The notes beneath the pieces were generated by a model that saw nothing but the letters and a program-made list of their open reading frames with translations, searched no databases and was not told the origin of the DNA. Positions 1 through 11,220 of a stretch of 27,332 nucleotides of DNA are shown here, in pieces. This stretch comes from Elysia marginata. Its lineage: Eukaryota; Mollusca; Gastropoda; Plakobranchidae. Positions within the stretch are counted from its first letter, which is position 1, and each line of letters starts with the position of its first letter. The position numbers and the translations under genes were made by a program. The stretch covers positions 108,933 through 136,264 of the forward strand of contig BMAT01007789.1 of assembly GCA_019649035.1 (NCBI GenBank), given 5' to 3'.

Positions 1-34
1 GAGAGAGAGAGAGAAAGAGAGAGAGAGAGTGAGG
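1..34. repeat. (GA)n microsatellite at the left edge
   Basis: An almost pure GA dinucleotide run opens the window and continues off its left edge. Nothing links it to a gene. Confidence 0.9.
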
Positions 35-1225
35 GGAGAGAGATAACATTTCACTTCTTTAATAAATTAATGTAATGATAACCTTTAATAGTGTAATTTA
101 CCATAATATTCATAATATTGAAATCTGCCAGCCTAACTGAGCTTTGCTTATTTTCAATACATGTATTTATATAACGTTGTATTGACTGAAGTTACTTAAT
201 TAAATTGAATTTAGCGAATAATTCTCTTAATAGGTTTCTCGGACTTAAGTTAGATGCTACTCTATTTCCCGCCGATTCTGTTATAGCCTTCTCTGCATGT
301 CAGGGTAGGGCTGTCGGGTGAAGTTTAAACAGGGTTGTTTGTTTTTCAAATCAAGTACTTGCATGTATAAATATAAAGTTTGTCAACGTTGCTAACAAGC
401 AAGCATGAACTTATTTCTCAAATGCATTAATTTAAATTGCTTGAGCATTGAACATTTCTGAACACTCTAGCTAAACCAATTACGAGTATAGAAATAAATA
501 AATTCATAGAGCTACAATGTGTTTGATTAAGGAAAACATGTCCTGAAATTTTAAACAGCTTTTTTTTGTTCTTTTTTTTTGTAAACCAGTTAACCATTCC
601 TTTTCTATGATCGATCCATTGGGATGAAAATTTTGAGGGCATGAAAAGGCTGTAACACCAAATATGGAGTGGTACGTCGCTCAAGCTGTATGTGTTTTTA
701 TACACACATTTGTAGCTTGATAAAGCCATCTCGAACCGTTCCTTTCGTTATTTCTCCAATTCTTAAAGCCTCGTCACTTGTCAAAATGATTAACCAATTT
801 TTCATAACGACCTCCTTCCGCGAGCACGCATTTATTCTCTTTAGGCATAGTTTATACCACTTAACAAATGTCCATAGAAATGGTTCACAGCTCAGATGAG
901 ACATCGTAATGGTCTTAAATGACTTTGGAACTGGTCTGGAGCACGCAGGAGTAACCCCCCCCTCTTCTACACACACATACACACACATTCCCACAATTTT
1001 TCCTGACGTGTATGACGAAGCGTTCGCTCTCCTGGATACACACGAATACATGCGCCCCATCATTTTTACATCTGTGAATGACTCGGCTCTCAATTTAAGT
1101 TCGTTCAACATCTATATAATAATAGGCTTTCGGTTGAACTCCAATCAGTATACCCTCCATAACCACAGAACTGATTTCGTCCAACATCATTAATAACTAC
1201 CAACTATCTTGGTTTCGTCTTGCAG
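35..1225. other. Probable intron sequence 5' of the first visible ADAMTS-like exon; no gene seen
   Basis: AT-rich sequence with short open frames on both strands that mirror each other and match no family I recognise. A small (CA)-rich stretch lies near 970-990. The only strong splice signal is the pyrimidine-rich acceptor (TTTCGTCTTGCAG) ending at 1225. I found no HExxHxxGxxHD zinc motif here, so the catalytic exons are probably off the left edge. Confidence 0.5.
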
Positions 1226-1702
1226 CCAGATAGTTTGGAGGGCATCATGTGTGGATTGCTCTGGTGCAAGGATCCAGAAAAGGACAACAGTTGCCGTACC
1301 AACTCCTACCTGTCTGCCTTGCCTGGATCAACTTGCAGTACAAACAAGGTAGCTTTCAGTGTTTCATATAATACTCCACGGGTCTTTTGTTTCTGAAAAA
1401 TCATAGTACAATTTCATCTTATAACTGATTCCTTTACACTTCTTAATTCATAGTTAATCTCATTCGACTATGTATTCAATGATAAAGTTTTAGTATTTTT
1501 GTGGTCCTATGATCATTATTTCAGTCACCTTAATCATCGAGCTCATGGTTATTCTCTCCCTCCTCACTGCCACCTTTAACATCATAACAACTATCATCTT
1601 TGCCTTTAACTTATTTTGACTTCACCTCCTCTTCTCCTCCGCATCATCATCATCATCATCACCATCATCATCATCATTGTCATCATTATCAATATCAACA
1701 GA

Positions 1703-1749
<47 letters not shown>

Positions 1750-2401
1750 CATCCTCATCGTCTTAATCATCATCATCATCATCATCATCATTAACCGATT
1801 TTATCGTCATCATCATGAGCAATATCGTCATCTTCGCTGTGGATGTCGTTATCACAATCTCTATCAACATCGATAATATTCAACAACCAAATATCTCAGT
1901 AGGGCTATCATTATATGACATAAGCAACAGGCGTAATATCATCAACATTGACATGGGTATACATGTGCATCAATATTTCATCAAAACCGCCATCGCCATC
2001 ATATTTATGCAAATGCAACTGTCCGTATGTCCTTGACAGGTGTGTCATCTTGGCCAGTGCATACCCGATCCACGGAAACGCACGGAACTCTCAGATCGTT
2101 CCTCTACTCGGTACCACCGATCCCGACCTGAGGCAAGAACAGTGCCTCCTCTTAGCGGTATTCGCCCAACCCGCTTGCCTAATTTGTATGGTAGATCCAA
2201 CACACTTCCGGGCATTACCCAGAATCCCATCGAGCCCTCGTTTCGCATGCGCGGACCCAGTGGATCCAGGAATAGAGATAGAAACAGAGATTTGCAGTCA
2301 CAGCGTCGGAGGTTGCGAAACCGTACGAGAATTGGCAGACGCAGACGAACAAGACGACGCCGAAGGCGTATGTAACTTTTGTGCGTGTGTCTGTCTGTCT
2401 G

Positions 2402-2448
<47 letters not shown>

Positions 2449-3577
2449 GTATGTCAGCATGTTGTATCCGATTGATGACAGGATACATCCATTTTAAATT
2501 AATCTTTTTCTGTGAACTGTAGTTCGCGATTAAAATTTTCATTTTTTTCTGAGCAGTCAAGAAATTATTAATATTAATGATGATTACTTAAAGGATGTTT
2601 TGAAATGCTGAGAGGAGAAAGCAACCGATTTGTGTCCTATAGTTGTTCCTTAAACGTCCTATTTCCCTCATTTTTTATTAGACCGTTCGCGAACAGAGCG
2701 TCAGAGGCCAAGATCAGATCACCAGCGACCAGGTCCAAGGTCAAAGTCAGATGTAGGCAGACCACAGCACCCACGGTCAAGGTCAAATGAGCAACGGCCG
2801 GACGATCCGCGATCAAGGCCTGATTCCAACACTCCAAACCATACTACTCCGAGATCAAGACCAGATTTGTCGCGGCCAGAACGTCTACCTCCAAGGCCAA
2901 GGTCAGATCCATACAGGCCAAAAAACCCAAGGTCACGATCAGGTACATCAAATCCAGAGCGTACGCGGTCAAGGTATAACCCGTACAGACCACAACCTCC
3001 AAGATCAAGGTCAGATCCCTCAAGGCCAGAGCGTCCAAGTTCGAGGTCTGACACTTATAGGCCAGAGCAGCCAAGATCAAGAACTGACCCTTACAGACCT
3101 GAGAGTCCAAGTTCAAGGTCTGGTTCTTACAGGCCAGAGCGTCCGAGCTCTAGATCTGACCCATACAGGCCTGAAAGGCCAAGATCAAGGTCAGATCGAT
3201 ACAGGCCTCAGCTGCCAGGTTCGAGGTCAAATCCATACAGACCAGAAAGTCGGCGATCAAGGTTTGATCCTTACAGACCAGAGCGACCAAGGTCAAGAAC
3301 AGATCCTTACAGGCGACATAGGACAGAATCAAGGCTAATTCCACACAGACCAGAAAGTCCGCGATCAAGGTCTAACTCTTACAGGCCTGAGCGGCCAAGG
3401 CCAAGGACAGACTATTATAAACCAGTGCCCCCACAGTGTACTGCAGACAAGAACTCCAGGTACTGCCAGGGTCTGATTAGGGTAAACCCTGAAGGTTGCC
3501 GACGGCAGGCCATCAGGAACTACTGCTGCTACACTTGCCGTCATCAGCGGCGGAGGCGGAGGAGGAGAAGACGTTAG
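1226..3577 (+). CDS. ADAMTS-like secreted metalloprotease, 3' part (three terminal exons: 1226-1348, 2040-2367, 2682-3577)
   Basis: Three exons join in one frame through canonical AG/GT junctions (acceptors ending at 1225, 2039 and 2681; donors GTAGCT at 1349 and GTATGT at 2368). Exon A (41 codons) plus the first codons of exon B encode the ADAMTS cysteine-rich signature: CGLLWCKDP, GSTCSTNK, then VCHLGQC straight after the junction. In this family the module follows the catalytic and disintegrin-like domains and helps bind substrate. Exon B continues as a basic linker ending in Arg runs (GRRRRTRRRR). Exon C opens with a codon split by the intron (C|AC, His), carries the 12-residue array at 2906-3409, then a six-cysteine PLAC-like module (3437-3538, with the ending CCYTC), a nine-Arg tail and a TAG stop at 3575. 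No thrombospondin type 1 repeat or spacer is visible after the cysteine-rich module, unlike typical ADAMTS. The metalloprotease domain must lie left of the window, so catalytic competence cannot be judged. Protein is expected to be secreted. Confidence 0.85.
1640..1793. repeat. (TCA)n trinucleotide array in the first visible ADAMTS-like intron
   Basis: About 150 bp of TCA/CAT triplets with a few interruptions. It sits inside the 1349-2039 intron. Its frames read as poly-His, poly-Ile/Ser or poly-Met, which are translation artefacts of the repeat. Confidence 0.95.
2399..2451. repeat. (CT)n microsatellite in the second visible ADAMTS-like intron
   Basis: A CT run with a short CTGT-containing lead sits in the 314-bp intron 2368-2681, just after its donor. 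The rest of this intron is AT-rich and shows nothing else before its T-rich acceptor at 2681. Confidence 0.9.
2906..3409 (+). repeat. In-frame 36-bp tandem array: 14 units of the 12-residue repeat DPYRPERPRSRS
   Basis: The reading frame splits into exactly fourteen consecutive 12-residue units with no indel. The consensus is D-P-Y-R-P-E-R-P-R-S-R-S. The Pro at position 8 and the R-S-R-S end are the most constant features. Unit 2 (GTSNPERTRSRY) and unit 12 (DPYRRHRTESRL) are the most diverged. Looser relatives (DVGRPQHPRSRS, NEQRPDDPRSRP) precede the array from about 2747. The composition is Arg-, Pro- and Ser-rich and likely disordered. It resembles SR-protein low complexity, but it sits between two extracellular cysteine-rich modules. 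Confidence 0.95.
3437..3538 (+). other. PLAC-like C-terminal module of the ADAMTS-like protein
   Basis: Six cysteines lie in the order C-x(8)-C-x(10)-C-x(8)-CC-x(2)-C, starting CTADKN and ending CCYTC. This fits the protease-and-lacunin (PLAC) module found at the extreme C terminus of many ADAMTS and papilin-type proteins. Placement at the very end of the protein, followed only by HQ and a run of nine Arg, also fits. Confidence 0.75.
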
Positions 3578-3831
3578 AGCTTCCGTTTGGCCCTGCAAGG
3601 GTGTCTTGTCTGAACCTCCACTTTGATAGCCGCTTTCAGAGAATCTCCAAACGTACATATATTTTCAGTGTTTCGAGTGCGTCTTCACTTTCATGATTAT
3701 TACATACCAGATTACAAGTTTCATTTGGGTTTCACGTCAACAAAACAATTTTTTGTTTCTTTTTTTCTTTTTTAGAAAAGAAACCGATAGTTTTTTTTTT
3801 CTTTTATCTCAGTTGATTATCAGATTTTTAG

Positions 3832-3837
3832 AATAAA
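3832..3837 (+). promoter_or_regulatory. Candidate polyadenylation signal of the ADAMTS-like gene
   Basis: An AATAAA hexamer lies 255 bp after the stop codon in AT-rich sequence. Other AATAAA hexamers occur further on, so the true 3' end is uncertain. Confidence 0.35.
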
Positions 3838-4536
3838 TGCGAGGTAAAAATTATAGCCGTTATGCATAAGATGATTGCTATCGACTTGTAGGCAACAACG
3901 TTCATACCCTCTGAAGTGCATAAAAAAGCACTACAAATTATTGGAGGCCTCAATCTGAAAAAAATACTCTGATTTCCTTTCATGGTTGATATTATGGATA
4001 CGGGTGGTACAGTAGTTTTATCAATTCAGTAAGCTTTTTTCAGTAAATATGTCACTGCCTTTGTCTCGATAGACAACGAAGTTCACAGCCGCAATAGTGG
4101 AGTAATGTAACAGTGATAAAGTTTATGTGATGCACCGGAGAATTTCAGAATTCAGTAATACCCGATTCTTCATATAATATGTTCCAGTGTACAAGTGAAA
4201 ATGTTGCATTATAGAATAAGGTTTGCATTTTTTCAGACGAAGAACTCAGGCGTTGGTGTTATATATAATCGTCTTATAAGAAATGTATGTACATGTATTA
4301 AATAATGACTATATTCTAAAAGACTATGCATCCTGAGATTAGAATCCACTCCGTCTTTCATTTTTATTTGCTGTTAGCTTGAAAGAGAATGTGCCTTTTT
4401 TTATGTATTGACAGGGCTTTATGAATGAATGTGATCCTTGAATTTCATAGTTCGAAAAAAATCTATGTTATTGTATAGACTGAAGTTGAAAAGAGAGAGA
4501 TCAAGAGCTGCAATTGTATAGAAAGTAATTATGTGT

Positions 4537-4539
<3 letters not shown>
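3838..4539. other. Intergenic or extended 3'UTR, no gene seen
   Basis: AT-rich sequence with no open frame of interest and no repeat I could recognise. Confidence 0.5.

Positions 4540-4581
<42 letters not shown>
4540..4581. repeat. (GA)n microsatellite
   Basis: About 42 bp of almost uninterrupted AG dinucleotides. Confidence 0.95.
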
Positions 4582-4584
<3 letters not shown>

Positions 4585-5274
4585 GAACATATCGCTGTTA
4601 TGTTCAAACCATGTAAAGTATGGTAGGATAATGCGCTTCATTTGCATATGACGAAAGTTTAAGCTGTTAGTGGTTGATTGGGGAAAAGGCAAATGTCTGA
4701 CTCAGAATAAGAAGAAGCCCTACGTTCATCTTTTTTTTCTGAAATGGCAGACTCCGGTGAAATAAAAAGAGATAATTGTATGCACTAGTTTTAAAGATGT
4801 GTAAAAGAAATAGCAGCAAATAGACACAATTGAAGTATATTGCCATCGCTAGTAGAAGAGATTGGTCACCTTAGCTTGTCAGAATCATTTGAATAAAATC
4901 AATTAACTGTGACCTGCTGCATTTGTGAAAATACCCTATAAAAGTGATGCACTTGATGAGACGCAAATGTGTAATGTGATTATCTTTTTCTAAGAAATTT
5001 TTGCCATCTTGTTTATCTTTTTGTTTTCTTTCTAGTTTTCTGAAACTTATGATGTTTGTAAGACATAGTGAATGTACATATTAAAGGTTTGCACAGCATG
5101 GTAATCTCTCCTATAAAAACCCCGTGAATACTCCGTCCAGGGCTGGAAGAAGTAAGAATATGTGAGCGAAAAAGAAATTTGCATAAAAATTTCAAAACAC
5201 GTGTGTCGCAGTATGAAAAACATACTGAAATGTTGAAATGTTAAGATTTGATTCCTGGCGCGCAAAATATGTAT

Positions 5275-5277
<3 letters not shown>
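4582..5277. other. AT-rich intergenic stretch, nothing recognised
   Basis: Short open frames are not supported by splice sites or family motifs. Confidence 0.5.
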
Positions 5278-5352
<75 letters not shown>

Positions 5353-5360
5353 TGTGTGTG
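5278..5360. repeat. Compound (GA)n microsatellite
   Basis: About 73 bp of GA with a few GATA interruptions, then a short GT run. Minus-strand frames read as Leu/Ser runs and are artefacts. Confidence 0.95.
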
Positions 5361-6597
5361 TTTGGTAAATAGGGAAACCTCTTGCGTTTGGTTTTATAGG
5401 AATCATAATACTCCAATGATCTTTCTGAAAGGTAGCAACTGCAGCCATAAAAGGCATATAGAAATACTTAGTTCCGGGACAAGGAGAACACAAGCAACAG
5501 ATTAACTGAGAGCATTAACAGAGTGATGGTCAAACTGAGTTTACTTAAATGAAAAATCCAATAAATTCACCTAAGCGATGAAAAAAATTAGGATTGCTTA
5601 TTACATTTGAGACATTGTTTCCCTCAAACGTTCCTGCAATCAGCTGCGTGAAATAACACATCACAAAATATCAATGACAAAGTAACTTTAGCAGGTGGTA
5701 GAAACTAAGCCTTGATTGGTCAGACAAAGTATGCACTTGCTTTGGTTCCATTTCACAAGAAAATTAAATTTAAAATAAAAACTGCAAGCCTAATTATGTC
5801 ATACCTATTGATTAAATGGGAGTTCAATGCGTGTTGAGTGTTTCACGCAAGAAAGTGCCATCTTTTATGTGCTTGTATATATTATGTAAAACTGTTCGAA
5901 GTGTTATTGTAAAGCTAAGCCTCTATATAGATATAAATAATGATCATATAAATCTGTGAAACTACCTTGAACCGCTTTAAACAATCGCACATTCATGAAA
6001 GAATTTTTTAAAGTATATATTGTGTAGATGTGTTCATATGTTTATGCTTCCAAAGATTATGCATTTTTCATAAATCGGTATTAAGAACTTGCATTTAAAG
6101 TTTTCAAAAGTCAACAGTCTGTATAATGTATATGTTGATCTGATTAATGCAATTTGTTCAAAATAAAAAAGGGCATTTATCGCACGCTGGATCGGTCCAT
6201 TGCCTTGTACTGGTATCCTGTTTTCTTTCTACTTGCAATTTCAGCCTAATGTCAGCTCCAATTCTGATAAATTATTTTAAATGAAATACAAGTTTCTAAA
6301 GATGTTTTATATGGTATTCTCGGTAAAAAATTTTTCTGTCTCTATTGAGATAATAATAAAATGCCTCACAATTAGTCTTCATGAGTCGGATTAAAAAATC
6401 TTAAACAATGGTAATAAAGCTTTACAAAGGTAGCCTTTAATTTTCGTTTATCAATATTTACTCACAGATAAGATATTTAACGTAAGTTTGCAAAGTTTGA
6501 GGGAAAGTTTTGAGAATTGCTGTTTTTCATTTCAATATATTTGTATGTGCTGTTTCTGTTCAACTAATTGTTTCATTTTTACTAAAAGTGATAACGT
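5361..6597. other. AT-rich intergenic stretch, nothing recognised
   Basis: No motif-bearing open frame, repeat or RNA gene was recognised on either strand. Confidence 0.5.
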
Positions 6598-6620
6598 CAT
6601 CACCATCATCGTCATCATCC

Positions 6621-6671
<51 letters not shown>

Positions 6672-6780
6672 GTATCATCATCACCATCATCCTCATCATC
6701 ATCATCCTCATCACCATCACCGTCATCATCATCATCATCAATATCATCGTCATCATCATCATCATCATCTCTACCACTAC
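6598..6780. repeat. Second (TCA)n trinucleotide array
   Basis: About 180 bp of TCA triplets with scattered CTC, CGT and AGT interruptions. It is similar in length and type to the array at 1640. Overlapping frames are poly-Ile, poly-Ser or poly-Met artefacts. Confidence 0.95.
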
Positions 6781-7737
6781 CAATGTATTGTTACTTTATC
6801 GATAGATTGTTATTACAGCTATCAGCATTTCAATAACCATCATTATCTGCATGTAGATGTTTATTTTGAAGATATTGTGTTCACGGCTGTTCAATCTTAA
6901 AAAAATCCCTGATTATTTTTCTAAAAACCTGTCATTGTTCTCAAGTTATGAATGCAGCAATCTCAACAAAGGAATGGATTCTGAAAGTTTAAGTAAATTT
7001 ATTAGATGGTCAGAACTAAAAGGATTTTTAAAACATTTCCAATTCTTACAATACATTGGTATGTGTAAGTTTGTTGGAATCCAGAACATTATTAAACTTT
7101 CAATTGAAATGTAGCAAAGCTAAGGCATTGAAGGAAATAAATTAAATATTCAATTAAAAAGAGAGATAAGTGGATAGGAAGAAAAAGGGACAAAGCTCCA
7201 CGTGAAGAAAGAAAAGAGGAGAGAAGCGAGAAAACTAATTGTGCTCGTAAAGAAACAAATACAGACTTTCAAATATAGGCTGAAAATTTTTATTAACCGG
7301 TACATAACATCGTGTCTTTGATGATTTTTTTTATTGAATTCATCCTGTTATACTCTTCTAAATTGTGTCATTGAATAATCGATATGCGTTTTTATTGATG
7401 TAGATATCATGATATTCCTGGGTGAAATATTACTTCGATTCCATAACTTTTATCTGTTTTGTAAATAAAATGAATTGAAAGTTTTTCGTACTCTTAGATT
7501 TTGAAGAAAAAAAAATATTGTAAACATTTGTAAAGAGTAATTTATAATGAATGTTATGTAATAATGCTGTATGAAAGTCATGAATAAAGAAGCATAACTA
7601 TTTTATGTTTGCCGTTCTGAACTTTTTTTTCTGATGTTTGAAGTTCCAGCTAGGGAAAGGTCGTACAGAACAATTAGTTGACAGATTACCTTCTTCAGCG
7701 TCGTATTTTCTTTGATTCTCACTTTATAAGGCATAAC
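6781..7737. other. AT-rich intergenic stretch, nothing recognised
   Basis: A purine-rich segment (7160-7230) and several poly-A/T runs are present. An 85-codon open frame (6857-7114) has no recognisable motif and ordinary AT-rich composition. Confidence 0.45.
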
Positions 7738-7975
7738 AATACAAGAAGTACATCCAGATAAATGAATTATCAGTTAATTAAATATCGATTTGAGTCGACC
7801 ACTGTAATCAGTCAAAAAGTATTGGGTCTAAATGTATAATACAAGAAGAACACCTAGATGAACTAATTAGTGCTTCATTAATGTTAATTTTTATCCACCA
7901 GGGTTCACGACTTTTAAAAAGTATTATAACACAAGAAGTGTTGAATAAATTAGTAGGAAGGCGATCAGAGTTAAT
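7738..7975. repeat. Diverged tandem repeat of 90-100 bp, about 2.5 units
   Basis: ACAAGAAG recurs at 7741, 7841 and 7931. The first two are followed by a similar AT-rich body that ends in AAAAAGTATT. Identity between units is low, so this is an old duplication. Confidence 0.5.
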
Positions 7976-9717
7976 CAGACAAAATAGAAAATCTATAGTA
8001 AGAGGGAATCCGAAAGTCTAGCTTTCTTAGAATCCAAGATATAATTATACAATTATTTGGAAGCAAATGATTTTTTTTATCTTTAAAATATTTCTAGTCC
8101 GAAGGACTGGTGCCTGTTCTACCCTGCTCTTCTAGTAGTTTTGATAGTTATTTGTGCCTAGACAGAAAGAAGGGGTGGTGTAATGTATGATAAAGGAATA
8201 CAAAATACATGAATGACGAAGGAAGTATTGTTTCATCATTTAATATTCAGCTGTGGCAATTTTTGTACATTTCAATGTTTATAATACGACACAGAATTCC
8301 AAACTGAAATACACCAACATGTGAAAGTAATTTTTCCGTTAGGAAATCACTCGTAAAATGCGTTTTCAAGTCTCCATAATCCTGTGTGTTATAACGTTAA
8401 AAAGATTGAGATCAACTAAAAACTTGAAGGCCAATTTATTTTTCGAAATAATGGGCTTCATTAGTTTGGGAACCTTTGGTCTAACTAAAATCTAATGCTA
8501 ACTAGGCCCTAAGGGACTGTGAAATGCATCATACCCAGTGACCAAGCCTGACACAGTCGGCCTATTGTGTTGTCCTTGGGTCGGGACCACTTAACTGTTA
8601 CAAAAAATGAGCAAGCAAACGATCATTATTGATAGATGGTTTACCAAAAATCACATTGTAAAATATCAGGTATCCAACGAGACTAAAACCATGTCATGTC
8701 ACACTTGATGTTTGATATACCTCCTATTCAACAAGAGACTTTGTTCTTAAACACCACGATCATTCTGGCCTGTTTGAACTAAGAGTAAGAAAGGATGAAG
8801 AAAGAAATTGCAAAGTACTTCTCCGATTCCGGTATCGCACTTTGTTTGAACATGTTAGTACTAATGTTTCTACCACAAAAAATCCCCTTCAAACAAGCTA
8901 AGCAAAAAGTTTGAATCTCGCGTTAGAATACTATTAATGAACAAATTTTCTTAAAAGTTCGGAGATTCCAAATGATTTCAGAGATTCAAATAAGTTATGC
9001 GACAGGCACAAACAGTATGGTAGGTCCTATGAAAAAAAGGGGGGGGGGGATTTCAGCACATTTATGTATCAACAAAAGCAGTGGACTTGAAAAGTCCCGA
9101 GAAATAATTGAAATTTGAACAGGCGATAGCTCTTATTTCAGGCTAGGAAAACTCAAGTCAATAATTATGGCTAGGTGATAAATACTGTAAGATAGAATTA
9201 ACTTTTGTGACGTTTGCCTCGTATAAGCCCATATTATATAGGCTATCTGATTCTATGAGGTACTGGATGAGGTTGGCCTAGATGTAAACGGTCTAAACCA
9301 GTCATGGATAAATAAAACTACATGTGTTTGGATTGGATGGAACCAAAACAAAAAAAACCAAAATGTTGCTCTTTGTTGTCACACGATCAAAAACAACAAT
9401 ATCAACATCTCCACATCTTCCCTTACTATCTAGCGTAGGATAGGGTACTAGATCTAGCACTGGTGAAGAAGGAAGGTCCGGTATGGACTGGGCATGTGGG
9501 GAGACACGCGCTCCAATCATAAAGCTTAGATATTTTTTTTAATCCGACGAGATATTACTGTTCGCAAAAAATTCGAACGATGTTGATTTATTGAATCAGA
9601 CCTTGCGCGTCACAGACCTAATGCAAGGTCTAAAAAAGGCAGTTAGGAACACGATCGTTTTTGTGAATGAATTTCTTTACCAATAATAATTCTTGTTCTA
9701 AAGTTTTACGCTTGGTG
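7976..9717. other. Intergenic stretch without a recognised gene
   Basis: AT-rich sequence with a less AT-rich segment near 8460-8600 that may be a decayed interspersed repeat, and a short G run near 9045. No coding motif was seen. Confidence 0.45.
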
Positions 9718-9934
9718 AGAGACCTTTAGCACACGCACCGTGTCTCACTACGCGTACGTGAAAATCGGGAAAGCAGATTGAGAAACTATAAAAATAATGA
9801 AACCAGTTTCTTAAAATAGAACGTCTGTGGGTCTATTTTTAGAAACTGGTTTCATTATTTTTATAGTTTCTCAATCTGCTTTCCCGATTTTCACGTACGC
9901 GTAGTGAGACACGGTGCGTGTGCTAAAGGTCTCT
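9718..9934. mobile_element. 217-bp near-perfect palindromic foldback element
   Basis: Left arm 9718-9820 and right arm 9832-9934 are reverse complements at 102 of 103 positions by my reading. An 11-bp loop (ACGTCTGTGGG) separates them. The ends read AGAGACC and GGTCTCT. The arms are richer in GC than the flanks and contain ACGCGTACGTG-type segments. No clear target-site duplication is visible. There is no coding capacity, so this is best called a non-autonomous foldback or MITE-type insertion. The near identity of the arms implies recent formation or arm-to-arm gene conversion. Confidence 0.85.
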
Positions 9935-11216
9935 AGTGATAATCTAAAACCTAGACCTATTTCAACTTTTTTTTTCTCCGAAAAGGGCGCCAGCTTCAAG
10001 TAGTGATATGTCTAATTAATCTATAAATAAAATAATGTTCAGTTCACGACTTCTTTTCTGTATATAAATCTCAAATGAGGCGAAAGGCTCAATACCACAA
10101 TGAACAAAACTTAGATAATTTTCAGAAATTTCTTTCGAAGTATAAGCTAACAATTTCATTCTGTGTTCTATTACATCTCGTAACGTTATTGCATTTACAT
10201 ATCATAATCCAGATGCTCTATCTATAGGTGTCAGTATCTAGCTAGATCTAAGTAGAGAAAGAAATCCACAGAAAGATTGAGAGAGGGGGGAGATATAGAT
10301 AGAGAGAGACAGAGAGACAGAGAAAGAAATAGAGAAAGGGGGGGATTATTTTGCTGTGATCTGAAATGCCCAAATAAGATTCAATTCAAACTGCATCTAA
10401 TTGTGATTAGGCCTATTGATACATCTAGGTTTTGTCTGAGTGGGATAGAATGCGTTCACAGTGCTGTGATCTCTAGAACTATGCTGTTAAGTTACAATTT
10501 CATGTTAGATCTATTTCAATTTGTGAAGATAATCAACACTATGTGTCTCGCATCCAGGGCGAATTTGATGAATGTCGGATTTTTTTTTGTACAGAAAACG
10601 CTTTTTTAATTTCTATTTGTTCTTCTTTTTGTTCTTAACCTAAACTGACATAAATTTAGATATCTTTTCAGGATATATTGATAATTTTATGAATAAAACT
10701 TAGAGAGGGTTATTTTAACCTGATCTAAAATGCCCCCCTAACACTCACTTTTAAACTAGATCTAGATCTAGGTCGAGCAGTGACTAATGCAATTTACCAT
10801 TTACAAAGGTTTAGTAATAGTTGAACAACAGACCAGTTATGTGGGGTAAACATAAATTGGTAAGAATGTATAAAAAACAATTTTTGTTGCGTTTAAAAAG
10901 CCCAAATTTGACGCAGTAAAGAATGAGAGAATGGGAGAGAAAGATGGAAGACAAGAGAGACACAGGAGAGGGAGGACGTCGCAGAGATGTTCACACAAGG
11001 TGGAAAATATATATTTGAGCGGTCATATTTTTTTTGTTGGGGGAGGGGGGGTGCTGAGAGAGTTAGAAAGAGTGAGATAGGGGGTTTTCGAAGACGGTAA
11101 AGTGATAAAAAAGGTGAAGTGTTAGAAAGCAGTACAGATAGACATAGTTTGTGTGTGTGGGGGGGGATGGAGGGTAAAATATACCATAAAAGGTAGAAAC
11201 ATAGGAGATGTATAAA
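9935..11216. other. Intergenic stretch with GA-rich patches, no gene seen
   Basis: GA-rich low complexity occurs near 10270-10350 and 10920-10970, with G runs near 11040 and 11158. TCTAGATC-type palindromic words are frequent. The 110-codon frame starting at 10277 begins in the GA-rich patch and has no domain. Confidence 0.5.
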
Positions 11217-11220
11217 ATGT

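Noticed and set aside
1600-1876. Poly-His, poly-Ile and poly-Met open frames
   Set aside because: Frames of the (TCA)n microsatellite; no splice or start support, and the array lies inside an intron.
2045-2560. Minus-strand frame across the second ADAMTS-like exon
   Set aside because: Shadow of the plus-strand exon plus the CT tract; no motif.
2787-3338. Alternative Gln/Gly-rich plus-strand frame over the repeat array
   Set aside because: A second frame of the 36-bp repeat; the Arg/Pro/Ser frame is the one continuous with the ADAMTS and PLAC-like cysteines.
6488-6836. Long Ile/Ser/Met frames
   Set aside because: Same artefact from the second (TCA)n array.
8500-8600. Possible SINE or decayed repeat in the less AT-rich patch
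   Set aside because: No second copy in the window and no tRNA boxes found, so not called.
9718-9934. CRISPR repeat or bacterial terminator reading of the palindrome
   Set aside because: There is one large hairpin with no repeat-spacer periodicity, and the context is eukaryotic.
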